Shown here: positions 1-7,900 of the stretch, piece by piece
Layout: each line of letters starts with the position of its first letter
Position numbering within the stretch: position 1 is the first letter of the stretch
Assembly: GCA_016125085.1 (NCBI GenBank)
Contig: WGMM01000009.1
Coordinates: 186,001-250,000, forward strand
Source of the DNA: a bacterium
GTDB taxonomy: Bacteria > Planctomycetota > Planctomycetia > Isosphaerales > Isosphaeraceae
Reading direction: 5' to 3'
DNA: 64,000 nucleotides
Notes under the pieces: generated by a model
The model's input: only the letters and a program-made list of their open reading frames with translations
What the model was told of the DNA's origin: nothing
Databases searched by the model: none
Program-made: the position numbers and the translations under genes

Positions 1-948
1 GAAAACGGCCCGGCCTTTTTCCGGATCTCCGCCCGTCAGTTCATACGGCGGTGGCGTCAGGGCCGTCGGCGTTTCGGGCATCGATTCAGGTACCCAGGGA
101 GTCAGCAAGCTACTTTCCGGCAGGGGCTTGCGATCGTCACTACCGACGAGAGCGCAAACGGCGACATCATCCCCGGCGTGTATCGGCCCCTTGTCCGCTG
201 GAAAAACCCAGGAAATATCCTGTTCCATGCCCGTCGACTCCACATCGACGACCGCTTCGAAGCGATCCCCGACCGGACCGGAAACCGTTTCCGTACCTGC
301 GACGGTGATCGTAAAGCTTCTGGCCGAAGCGAACTGCAGCTTGTGCGGGCCTTCGACCAAACGAAGCCATCCACGCAGCGTCAGTGGAGTTTTCGGGTCG
401 TTCCAGGCTTTTTCGATTCTGGCGACGTAATCGTCCAGCTTCGCCATTTCGGCGAGGCCCTTGCGGTCGGTCAGGCGTGGCAACACGGCGTCGTGTGTCG
501 CGTCTTCGACCAGATTCGGTCCTATATTGGCCGCCAGGCCCGTGAATGTCGCTTCAAGAGTGATTTCGCCCAGTTTCAGGCGATAAACTTCCGGCGAAAC
601 GACCGGATCAGCCGTGAGCCGGATGCGGCGCCCGCCTGCTTCGGCCTTCAGGCCCACGATGCTCGTCGCCGCCAGCCGCCCCTGACCAAGCAGCACCCTC
701 GGGTCATCCGGCCCCGTCACGCCTGCCGGCCAGGTTCCCGCGAGTAGGTATCGACCGACGAACGGGTCGAGATCCTTTTGTTCGACGGGCTTGTCGCTGT
801 ATGCGATCCATTCGCCGGGGAGGACGGAGAAGGCTTTGAGGGTGGTACCGGTTCGAGCGGCGCCAACCGGTTCGCTGCTTCGGATCGCTACTTTTGGAGA
901 GCAACAGAAAGCGATGATAACGATAGTCAGCAGGCGCGATTTCGTCAT
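1..948 (-). CDS. Secreted protein, N-terminal 316 residues (gene runs off the window start)
   Basis: The frame is open from an ATG at 948 to base 1, so the C-terminus is missing. Residues 1-20 form a short basic start and a hydrophobic stretch like a signal peptide. The body is a beta-rich region with no catalytic motif I recognise. The last visible residues (GGDPEKGRAVF) resemble the segment that precedes a CxxCH haem site in planctomycete cytochrome-like haem-binding domains. I infer a periplasmic protein with a C-terminal c-type haem domain, but the CxxCH itself lies outside the window. It is divergent from the DUF485/symporter pair. Confidence 0.6.
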   Translation of the reverse strand, partial: MTKSRLLTIVIIAFCCSPKVAIRSSEPVGAARTGTTLKAFSVLPGEWIAYSDKPVEQKDLDPFVGRYLLAGTWPAGVTGPDDPRVLLGQGRLAATSIVGLKAEAGGRRIRLTADPVVSPEVYRLKLGEITLEATFTGLAANIGPNLVEDATHDAVLPRLTDRKGLAEMAKLDDYVARIEKAWNDPKTPLTLRGWLRLVEGPHKLQFASARSFTITVAGTETVSGPVGDRFEAVVDVESTGMEQDISWVFPADKGPIHAGDDVAVCALVGSDDRKPLPESSLLTPWVPESMPETPTALTPPPYELTGGDPEKGRAVF

Positions 949-1349
949 GGCCGGATCGAATTCCAGGGACGGGACCGTCATACGGATTTGGCAGGCGGAT
1001 CTGCGAAGCCGAAATCCGCACGTAAGTTCATTCTGTATGAAATCGATCGTCCGGGTCAATCGGCGTCCGATCTGTCCAGATTTGAGTGATACGCAATATA
1101 CGATCCAACCGAACATTGCCTGGTTCGCATGAATTTCCCTGCTCATCGACATTCGAACGACTTCAATGATTCGCACCTTTTCCGATAATTCCGGAGCCAG
1201 TTCTTGCAAAACGCTCCTCAACGGCCCGCGACGCTCGACTTCACTCCCGCGATCGTTTATCGTTACCTACCTGCGATGGTGAACCTGCGCGATCGCAGTC
1301 GATACTCCAGCCTCACTCTCCCGTAACTACCGAACGCCAGACATCCATC
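949..1349. other. Intergenic region between divergent genes
   Basis: About 400 bases between the secreted-protein start and the DUF485 gene. It should hold both divergent promoters. I see no strong TTGACA/TATAAT pair, no long hairpin and no RNA gene. Confidence 0.4.
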
Positions 1350-1655
1350 ATGAGCGCCCTACTTCACGGCCCCTCGCCCGGAGCCGAAAACGAGCCGCCG
1401 GAAAACCCCGCCATCCAGGCCCGCAATGCCCGGCTCGGCCTGAGGCTTTTTGCCGTTTATGGTGTGATTTACGGCATTTACGTCGTCGCCGGGGCGTTTC
1501 TGCCCGGGGTGATGAAAGTCGCTCTGGCTGGCGTCAATGTCGCTGTCGTCTGGGGCTTCGGTCTGATCATTCTCGCGTTCGTCATGGCGATCGTCTATGG
1601 CCGACTGTGCGACCGCCCGATGGCGGGCACGGAAGAGAAGGGGGCCCCGCGATGA
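1350..1655 (+). CDS. DUF485 family inner-membrane protein
   Basis: A 101-residue protein with a hydrophilic N-terminus, two hydrophobic segments at about residues 32-50 and 58-80, and a basic or acidic tail. The size, two-helix layout and position directly before an ActP-like sodium:solute symporter match DUF485 (YjcH-like) proteins, which are typically co-transcribed with such permeases. Its stop codon overlaps the next start (ATGA at 1652-1655), so the two are translationally coupled. The molecular role of DUF485 is not established; support of the symporter is inferred from context. Confidence 0.75.
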   Translation: MSALLHGPSPGAENEPPENPAIQARNARLGLRLFAVYGVIYGIYVVAGAFLPGVMKVALAGVNVAVVWGFGLIILAFVMAIVYGRLCDRPMAGTEEKGAPR

Positions 1656-3391
1656 ACGGCGGTATCAACCCCGAGGCCGTGGCCGTTTTCGCCCTGATCG
1701 TCGGTGCCACGCTGGCCCTTTCGTTCTGGCTGGGCGCCAAAGCCAAATCGGCCAGCGGCTTCTTCGCGGCCGGCGGTGACATTCCCTGGTTCGTCAACGG
1801 TATCGCTTTCGCCGGCGATTATCTCTCCGCGGCCAGTTTTCTCGGCATCTGCGGCATGATCGCTTTCTACGGCTACGACGGCTTTCTCTACTCGATCGGT
1901 TACCTCGCCGGCTGGGTGGTCGCCCTGTTCGTCGTCGCCGAACCGCTTAAACGGCTGGGCAAGTACACCTTCGCCGACGCTCTTTCCGCTCGCTTCAAGT
2001 CACGCGGAATCACAGCCGCCGCCGGGCTTTCCACGCTCGTCGTCTCGCTGTTTTACCTGATCCCGCAGATGGTCGGCGCGGGCGTGCTCGTTCGTCCGCT
2101 GCTGGGCCTGCCGCACTGGGCCGGCGTGGTGATGGTCGGTACCGTCGTGATCGTCATCGTCATGTCCGCCGGCATGGTCAGCACGACTTATGTCCAGTTC
2201 CTCAAAGGGCTTCTGCTGGTCACGTTCAGCGCCCTGCTGACTGTCATGATTCTCCAGCGCGGCTTCACCTCAACGCCTGCCGACAGCCCCGCCAAACCGC
2301 TCGAACCGCAAACGCAGGTCACCCGCCCGGACGGCCAGGTGCTCATCAACGGCAAGCCGAAGTCCGAGTCGGCGTTCCGCCCGGTCGGCCACATTCTGGA
2401 GCTGCCAGGCGGCGTGAAGGAAACCGGCCCGCTCACGCCCTGGGGCTATCTCAGCACCCTCGCCGGTTCGAAGATCGTCACCTGGTCGTCGAAAACCACG
2501 AAAGACCCCGACGGCACGACGACCGTGACCTACACGCCCAAAGTGCAGCAGGGTTCGGACTTGCTCCAGCCCGGCAACGCGCCGACCTTCGCCGGCCTGA
2601 AGAACGGCAAACCGGTCGAGCGGCTCAATTTCATTTCGCTGATGCTGGCCCTGTTCTGCGGCACGGCCTCGCTGCCGCATATCCTGATCCGCTACTACAC
2701 CGTGCGGAACCCCGCCGCAGCCCGTAAGAGTACGATCGTGGGCATCGGCTCGATCGGCTTTTTCTACGTCCTCACGCTTTATCTTGGTTTGGGGGCGATG
2801 ACCAACGGCTCGCTGGACGTGACCAACAACAACATGGCCGCGCCACTGCTGGCCCGGGCCTTCAGCGACAGCCTCTTCGCCATCATCTCGGCCATCGCCT
2901 TCACCACCGTCCTGGGCACCGTTTCGGGCCTGATCATCGCCGCCTCCGGCGCCGTCGTTCACGACCTCATGACCACCGTCTTCCGCGTCGGCCTTTCCGA
3001 AGAAGAGCAGGTGAGCGTGGCCAAGCTGGCCAGCGTGGCTGTGGGAGCCATTGCGATCATCCTGGGCATCCTGTTCGAGAAGATGAACGTCAGCTTCCTC
3101 GTCGGCTGGGCCTTCAGCGTGGCGGCATCGGCGAATCTGCCGGCGCTTGTCATGCTCCTGTTCTGGAAGCGGACGACGGCCGCAGGCATCACGGCCGCCA
3201 TTCTCGTGGGGATGTGTTCGTCGCTGGGCTGGATCCTGCTGTCGTCCGAGACCTACAAGAACGTGTATGGCCTCGACCCGGCCACCGCCCCGTTCCAGAT
3301 GAGCCAGCCCGGCCTGGTGACGATCCCGCTGGGCTTCCTGACGCTCATCGTCGTCTCGCTGCTGACGAAGCGGCGTTTGGCGGAAGCTTAA
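1652..3391 (+). CDS. Sodium:solute symporter (SSS family, ActP-like)
   Basis: A 579-residue multi-pass membrane protein with the SSS architecture: an early glycine-rich helix followed by the GDYLSAASFLGICG segment, and about 13 predicted helices. The family imports small organic acids, amino acids or sugars with Na+; similarity to acetate/pyruvate-type permeases is suggested by the DUF485 partner, but the substrate cannot be read from the sequence. It contains a hydrophilic insertion of roughly 110 residues (about residues 205-315, rich in T, P, K and D) between helices, unlike compact SSS proteins. The start at 1652 was chosen because it overlaps the DUF485 stop; an upstream in-frame ATG at 1607 lies inside DUF485. 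Confidence 0.85.
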   Translation: MNGGINPEAVAVFALIVGATLALSFWLGAKAKSASGFFAAGGDIPWFVNGIAFAGDYLSAASFLGICGMIAFYGYDGFLYSIGYLAGWVVALFVVAEPLKRLGKYTFADALSARFKSRGITAAAGLSTLVVSLFYLIPQMVGAGVLVRPLLGLPHWAGVVMVGTVVIVIVMSAGMVSTTYVQFLKGLLLVTFSALLTVMILQRGFTSTPADSPAKPLEPQTQVTRPDGQVLINGKPKSESAFRPVGHILELPGGVKETGPLTPWGYLSTLAGSKIVTWSSKTTKDPDGTTTVTYTPKVQQGSDLLQPGNAPTFAGLKNGKPVERLNFISLMLALFCGTASLPHILIRYYTVRNPAAARKSTIVGIGSIGFFYVLTLYLGLGAMTNGSLDVTNNNMAAPLLARAFSDSLFAIISAIAFTTVLGTVSGLIIAASGAVVHDLMTTVFRVGLSEEEQVSVAKLASVAVGAIAIILGILFEKMNVSFLVGWAFSVAASANLPALVMLLFWKRTTAAGITAAILVGMCSSLGWILLSSETYKNVYGLDPATAPFQMSQPGLVTIPLGFLTLIVVSLLTKRRLAEA

Positions 3392-3396
3392 AAAGC

Positions 3397-3423
3397 CGGG
3401 CGGTCGGAGCGAATGGCCGCCCG
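3397..3423 (-). terminator. Terminator of the blaI-M56-M56 operon
   Basis: A 7-bp GC stem (CGGGCGG/CCGCCCG) lies between two convergent genes. Read on the minus strand it is followed by GCTTTTTAAG, a good U-tract, so it should end the blaI-M56-M56 transcript. On the plus strand no T-run follows. Confidence 0.55.
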
Positions 3424-3462
3424 TCATCATGATTTCGAAAAGAGCCCTGGATTCGTACGAAT

Positions 3463-5406
3463 TCAGGGCAATTCGGTCGGCGTGATGATCAGGTAGCGCT
3501 GCATCGCCTTGTACGGGTAAACATCCTTGTTCCATAGCTTGGGATTCGCGAGCTGAAAGGCGGCGGTGACCAGGTTGTCATCGATCTCTTCGATCGTTCG
3601 GCCGAGCTTGATAATGAGGCTCTTGCCTTGCGGAAGCTCTGCCGAGGCCTCGAATGAATCACTCTGCGAAGTCACGACCGTTTCTGATACGCCGTGAGGC
3701 GGTAAGTTCGGGCGCTCGACTTGAATGGGAGATACGACCTTTTCGATCGTTCTGGGCATCGATTCGAGCCCTTTGATTTCGACGAAAGTCGCTTGCGGCC
3801 CTGACATTCCCGTCACTCGCGAATAGATGTCGTATTCCGTCGTCTGAGGAAGTGGTTTGACGGCCCGGACTTTCCCGTCCTCATTAATTGGATGATACTT
3901 GACGGTCGTCACGGGCATTGTGAACGTGAAGTTCAGAGGTTCCCCGTCTGCCGCCGTGGTTTTTGGGGCCAGATGGATCAATTTCCTGCGAACGGAATTG
4001 GCAGCATTCAAAACCGGTTCGAGATCGACGATCCACGCTTTATGATCGTCGGCCGTTCGCAATGTGGCGAATTTCTCGTCCAGAAAGCCGTCGAGATGCT
4101 TACCGCTGACCGAGACGAGCCTGACTTCGAAAGTCATGTTCGGATTCGGTGCGGGAACTTTCGATTCGCGGAGCGATTTCGAACTGATGCGATTCATTCG
4201 CCCGATCCAGATCTTGCCTGCCACAGGCTGAACTGAGTTTCCCCCAGCTTGGTCGACCGACGAATCCTTTACTGCTGAACTCGTTTTCCCGGTCGGTTTC
4301 TTCTCGCTCGCCTGCATGACCTGGCCGATCGCGGCCAGTTTCGTCGCCATGAAGGCAAATGCAAACGACAGCACCAGATACGTGCCAAGCCGCGTCTTCG
4401 ATATCTTCACAGGACAGACTCCTTCCGGTCCCAAAAGTGCCTCGATCCTCATGCCGAGACGGCCTCGGCACCGGGGAGAAGCGAACGTGATCGCAATCGA
4501 TTCGAAAGGCGAGAGACGCGGCATCCCGCCCGCCCGCGTGGCCGCCGATTCCAGTGCTCTCGCCAGTGCGAGCGGGTCGCCCGTCACTTCCATGGCCATG
4601 CGGTCCGCCGCCATTTCCCGCCAGAGAGCCGCCTGGCGATTCAAGCTGTGCATCGCCGGATGAAAGAACCAGACGATCCCGGCGACACGTTCGATCAAGA
4701 CATACCACAGATCACCTCGCCGGATATGTGCCAGTTCGTGCGCAAAAACGGCTTCCAACTGGTTTCCGTGGGTTTCGAGGTTCCAGTTTTGCGGCAGAAC
4801 GACACATGGCTTCCATAACCCCATGACCATCGGCTGATCGACCGATTTCGAAACGCGGACGACTGGCGGATTTCGAAGCCCTATGCGTCCGGCCAGGTCG
4901 TTCGCGATCGATTGCGACTTCGGATCCGCGGGCTCGAAGCCGCTCCGAAGACGGAAGATCAGGCAGCCTGCGATGAGTCGAACGGCGAGAACGGCCATGC
5001 CGGCGAGCCATATGGGAATCGCGCAATCGGCCACCGTGCTCACGATCGTTTCGAGCGATATCATTCGTGAGGATTCGTTCGAGCGAACTGGCGTCGAAGC
5101 CGCCTTCGACGGTCGAATGTCTTCGAAAGTGTCGTCTCTCGTTACGCTGGACGAAATCGTGGCAATCTCGAAATACGAATTGGGGTTATGCGATGAAATT
5201 GACGATGGAGTTGGCATGGCCACTGCGATCACGAAAGGCGAGACGATACATGCGAGAATGGCGAAACGAATGAGCCTTTCTCGCTGCGATGGCGAGATAG
5301 TTTCGATCCGAAACCCGCCCAGCAAGCTAATCAGAGGTATTGACCACAGCGAATGGCATAATACGGGCCAGAGAAACTGGGCGAAATGCGATTCGATTTC
5401 GAACAT
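3463..5406 (-). CDS. M56 family membrane metalloprotease (BlaR1-like), downstream copy
   Basis: A 647-residue protein with N-terminal hydrophobic segments (about 10-30 and 47-65), another near 130-150, and the M56 zinc-protease motif HELAH at residues 223-227, followed by a second acidic motif (REMAADRMAM). A further hydrophobic segment follows, then a roughly 230-residue C-terminal region presumed periplasmic. BlaR1-family proteases sense an envelope signal and cleave the partner BlaI repressor. There is no penicillin-binding SxxK sensor domain, so beta-lactams are unlikely to be the signal. The C-terminal half contains GKSLIIKLG, a motif shared with the neighbouring copy. The start at 5406 is supported by GGAGG ten bases upstream; a longer frame would overlap the upstream gene. 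Confidence 0.85.
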   Translation of the reverse strand: MFEIESHFAQFLWPVLCHSLWSIPLISLLGGFRIETISPSQRERLIRFAILACIVSPFVIAVAMPTPSSISSHNPNSYFEIATISSSVTRDDTFEDIRPSKAASTPVRSNESSRMISLETIVSTVADCAIPIWLAGMAVLAVRLIAGCLIFRLRSGFEPADPKSQSIANDLAGRIGLRNPPVVRVSKSVDQPMVMGLWKPCVVLPQNWNLETHGNQLEAVFAHELAHIRRGDLWYVLIERVAGIVWFFHPAMHSLNRQAALWREMAADRMAMEVTGDPLALARALESAATRAGGMPRLSPFESIAITFASPRCRGRLGMRIEALLGPEGVCPVKISKTRLGTYLVLSFAFAFMATKLAAIGQVMQASEKKPTGKTSSAVKDSSVDQAGGNSVQPVAGKIWIGRMNRISSKSLRESKVPAPNPNMTFEVRLVSVSGKHLDGFLDEKFATLRTADDHKAWIVDLEPVLNAANSVRRKLIHLAPKTTAADGEPLNFTFTMPVTTVKYHPINEDGKVRAVKPLPQTTEYDIYSRVTGMSGPQATFVEIKGLESMPRTIEKVVSPIQVERPNLPPHGVSETVVTSQSDSFEASAELPQGKSLIIKLGRTIEEIDDNLVTAAFQLANPKLWNKDVYPYKAMQRYLIITPTELP

Positions 5407-5425
5407 GATGATGCGGCCTCCCTGC

Positions 5426-7270
5426 TTAGCGTTTCGGTTCCGAATTCCCGTCATCCTCGCCATTGACACGTGCCATCACGATCGCCAGTCGCACGAACTG
5501 GGCCACGCGTAATCCTTTTTCGCCGAGGATCTGTTCGTACAGAAATCGCGGCTCTTTCCTGTAGGGTTCCATCGATTGTCCCAGACGAATGCACAGGCTT
5601 TCGCCCGGTTTCAACTTCCGGGTATCTTTCGAATCGATCGCTTCCGTCACGCTCATCATTTGGGGCGACCGATTGCCCCTTGTTTTGCCAGGACCGGGAT
5701 TCGGCGAAGGTACGGGCTTCATTCGATCATTGAAGTCCGTGATTTGCGATCGCAATTCGACGCCGTCCGGTGTCAGTTCGCCGACGAAACGAAATTCCGT
5801 CCAGACCTTTTCATCCCGAATCTTGTCCGGCACTGGACTGCCGAATTGCTCGACGAGTGAAATCTTGACCTGGTTCGGTCCCTCCCATCGCCCGTGGATC
5901 GTTGACCGGCCATTCGCAATGATGCTCGGCATGCGCATGGAGCTTGCCGACGGATGCGAAATCAGAGATTGCCTTATCTCCTGGCCGATCACGATATGTT
6001 CAGGCAAAAACGCTCCTTCGGGCAGATTCACAGTCGATTTCAAAAGCGTGCCGGCAAATTCGGAATCCACATTCACCAGTGCGATCTCATATGCGATTTT
6101 TGGGGCCGACTCGTTCACCTTCGTGAGATCGAACTCCGCTGCCCCTTCGATCGGCAGTGCGGTTCGAAATCTCGATGTACCGGAGAAAGGCCTGGTCTGA
6201 ATCAGCAGGAGCGACAGCACTGCGAGAGTTGCTGTCATCGCGGCGAGAATCCATTTCGCCTTCCGATTGAATTTCTTCGGGCGAATTTCTTCGAATCCCA
6301 GAACCGCTTCGACCCGCGTGATCACCTCTCCCCGAGGCTTCGAAGTCAGAAGGGGCAATCCTGCGTATACGAAAGTCGATCCGGAATCGAATCGATGCCT
6401 CTGCGATGCGAACGCTTCCAGCGCGCTTGCCAGCGCCAGCGGTTTGCCGGTCAGACTTACGGCAAGTCTGTCCGCAGCGATTTCCCGCCACAATGCGGCC
6501 TGTCGATTCCATCGGTGCATGGCGGGGTGATAGAACCAGACGACGGCGGCAATCCGTTCGAGAAAATGACTACGAAGGTCAGAACGCTTGATGTGCGCCA
6601 ATTCATGTGCCAGAACGGCTTCGATCTGGTCAGAATCCGTCGCGATGTTCCAGCTATCCGGCAAGTAAACGACCGGATTCGAAAGACCTGCCACCATCGG
6701 TTGCTTTATGGATTTCGAAATGCGAACGGATGGCGAATGAGACAACCCGAGACGCTGGGAGAGCGAATCGACGAGCGATTGCAGCTCAGGACAAGCCATG
6801 CTCGAACCGACCCGGTGACGGAATACAGCCGCTCCGAGAATGAGTCGAACGCCAAGAACGATCATTCCGGCGAACCAGAAGAAAATTGCCCAGGGGGCCG
6901 CGTACTGTGCGGCGTATTGCAGCGATATCAATAATGAAGGATCCGTCGATTTCGATCGAATGACGCCATTCGTTATTGCGCTTCTCGAAGCAATCGATCT
7001 CTTTTCGAATGTCGACTCGTTTGGGGAAATCGAATCGGCCGTTCGTTCAGCAGGTTTCGATTTCTGTTCGAAAGCCGTGACCGTCAGAGCGATCAGGCCG
7101 GGGACGAAAAGACACGCGAAAACGGCTTGTCGCAGCCTTTTATGGATTCGGGTCGTCGGAATCGATTCGAGCCTGAATGTGAAGATCATGCCGATGAACG
7201 GGATCGCCCACAGCGAATGACATAGCATGCTCCAGAGAAACCCGGCGATTAGAGAGGCGAATTCCTGCAT
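5426..7270 (-). CDS. M56 family membrane metalloprotease (BlaR1-like), upstream copy
   Basis: A 614-residue paralogue of the next gene downstream. The N-termini are clearly related (both have CHSLW at about residues 17-21), and both carry HELAH (residues 222-226) with a following IAADRLAV motif and hydrophobic segments at about 10-30, 47-65, 125-150 and 345-365. The C-terminal region is divergent but keeps GESLCIRLG near residue 565, matching GKSLIIKLG in the paralogue. GGAGG lies just upstream of the ATG. It ends 19 bases before the next M56 start, and blaI ends 19 bases before this start, so the three form one operon. The inferred role is a signal-transducing protease acting on the adjacent BlaI; the signal is unknown. 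Confidence 0.85.
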   Translation of the reverse strand: MQEFASLIAGFLWSMLCHSLWAIPFIGMIFTFRLESIPTTRIHKRLRQAVFACLFVPGLIALTVTAFEQKSKPAERTADSISPNESTFEKRSIASRSAITNGVIRSKSTDPSLLISLQYAAQYAAPWAIFFWFAGMIVLGVRLILGAAVFRHRVGSSMACPELQSLVDSLSQRLGLSHSPSVRISKSIKQPMVAGLSNPVVYLPDSWNIATDSDQIEAVLAHELAHIKRSDLRSHFLERIAAVVWFYHPAMHRWNRQAALWREIAADRLAVSLTGKPLALASALEAFASQRHRFDSGSTFVYAGLPLLTSKPRGEVITRVEAVLGFEEIRPKKFNRKAKWILAAMTATLAVLSLLLIQTRPFSGTSRFRTALPIEGAAEFDLTKVNESAPKIAYEIALVNVDSEFAGTLLKSTVNLPEGAFLPEHIVIGQEIRQSLISHPSASSMRMPSIIANGRSTIHGRWEGPNQVKISLVEQFGSPVPDKIRDEKVWTEFRFVGELTPDGVELRSQITDFNDRMKPVPSPNPGPGKTRGNRSPQMMSVTEAIDSKDTRKLKPGESLCIRLGQSMEPYRKEPRFLYEQILGEKGLRVAQFVRLAIVMARVNGEDDGNSEPKR

Positions 7271-7289
7271 GACGATCGAACCTCCGTGT

Positions 7290-7685
7290 TCAGCGTTTCC
7301 GATCCGATTTCGAATAGTCCTCGATCAGCTTGCGAATTTGCTTCAACTCATCGGGCGAGGGCTTGGCATTGTCAAGCAGTTGAGCTACGAGAGCTGTCGC
7401 CGAGCCGTCGAACACGCGGCCGAGCGTGTCGGCCAGCATGTTCTTGAGGGTGCGTTCGCGGGGGCGGGAAGGGCGATAGCGAAACGCCTTTCCGTCCGGC
7501 TCACGCTGGAGAAGCCCCTTGTCGGCCATAATGTTCATCAGGGTCATGATGGTCGTATATGCCCGAGGCGTTTCGGCGTCCTGATTGAGAATTTCGAGCA
7601 CCTCACGCACCCGCATCGGTACGCTGGTATCCCAGAGAATTTTGAGGATTTCGAATTCGGCCTTCGTCGGCGTCTCGTCGCTCAT
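7290..7685 (-). CDS. BlaI/MecI/CopY-family transcriptional repressor
   Basis: A 131-residue winged-helix repressor. It begins with a typical BlaI pattern (T-x-A-E-F-E-I-L-K-I-L-W near residue 6), followed by the recognition-helix region RAYTTIMTLMNIMADKGLL and the wing RYRPSRPRE, with a C-terminal dimerisation helix region. Family members dimerise on palindromic operators and are inactivated by cleavage by an M56 protease, two of which follow directly. The start at 7685 has GGAGG four bases upstream; an upstream in-frame ATG at 7724 has no such site. It is probably autoregulated through the palindrome at 7740-7755. Confidence 0.88.
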   Translation of the reverse strand: MSDETPTKAEFEILKILWDTSVPMRVREVLEILNQDAETPRAYTTIMTLMNIMADKGLLQREPDGKAFRYRPSRPRERTLKNMLADTLGRVFDGSATALVAQLLDNAKPSPDELKQIRKLIEDYSKSDRKR

Positions 7686-7735
7686 CGAGCCTCCATGCGA
7701 TGCTTCGAACCGTGATCCGATCAATTACGAAATGA

Positions 7736-7763
7736 ATCGTACGAATTATTTAGTAGGCGTCAA
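7736..7763 (-). promoter_or_regulatory. Promoter with BlaI-type operator for blaI-M56-M56
   Basis: Read on the minus strand, TTGACG (7758-7763) and TACGAT (7736-7741) are spaced 16 bp. Between them and touching the -10 is TACTAAATAATTCGTA (7740-7755), a 16-nt imperfect palindrome with 6 of 8 base pairs matching. BlaI/MecI operators are palindromes of this size with TAC...GTA outer arms, so repression by the adjacent BlaI is likely. A similar 16-nt palindrome sits at the second blaI (36309-36324). Confidence 0.65.
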
Positions 7764-7766
7764 GCG

Positions 7767-7807
7767 AAAAATCTCAGCCGATCGACAAAAGGTCGATCGG
7801 CTGAGAT
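7767..7807 (-). terminator. Rho-independent terminator of purH
   Basis: A perfect 16-bp stem (7771-7786 pairing with 7792-7807) with a 5-nt loop. On the minus strand it is followed by TTTTT and lies about 95 bases after the purH stop, immediately before the blaI promoter. It isolates purH from blaI. Confidence 0.8.
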
Positions 7808-7900
7808 CGAAAATCAGAGAGAGCCTGGATTACGGAAGTGAAACCGTTTGTTTCGAAGGGCTTCAGACCAGCTGCCGGCAAATCGCCAAGAACGGTTCGA

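Noticed and set aside
2270..3535. A 421-codon minus-strand frame opposite the symporter
   Set aside because: Shadow of a certain membrane protein gene.
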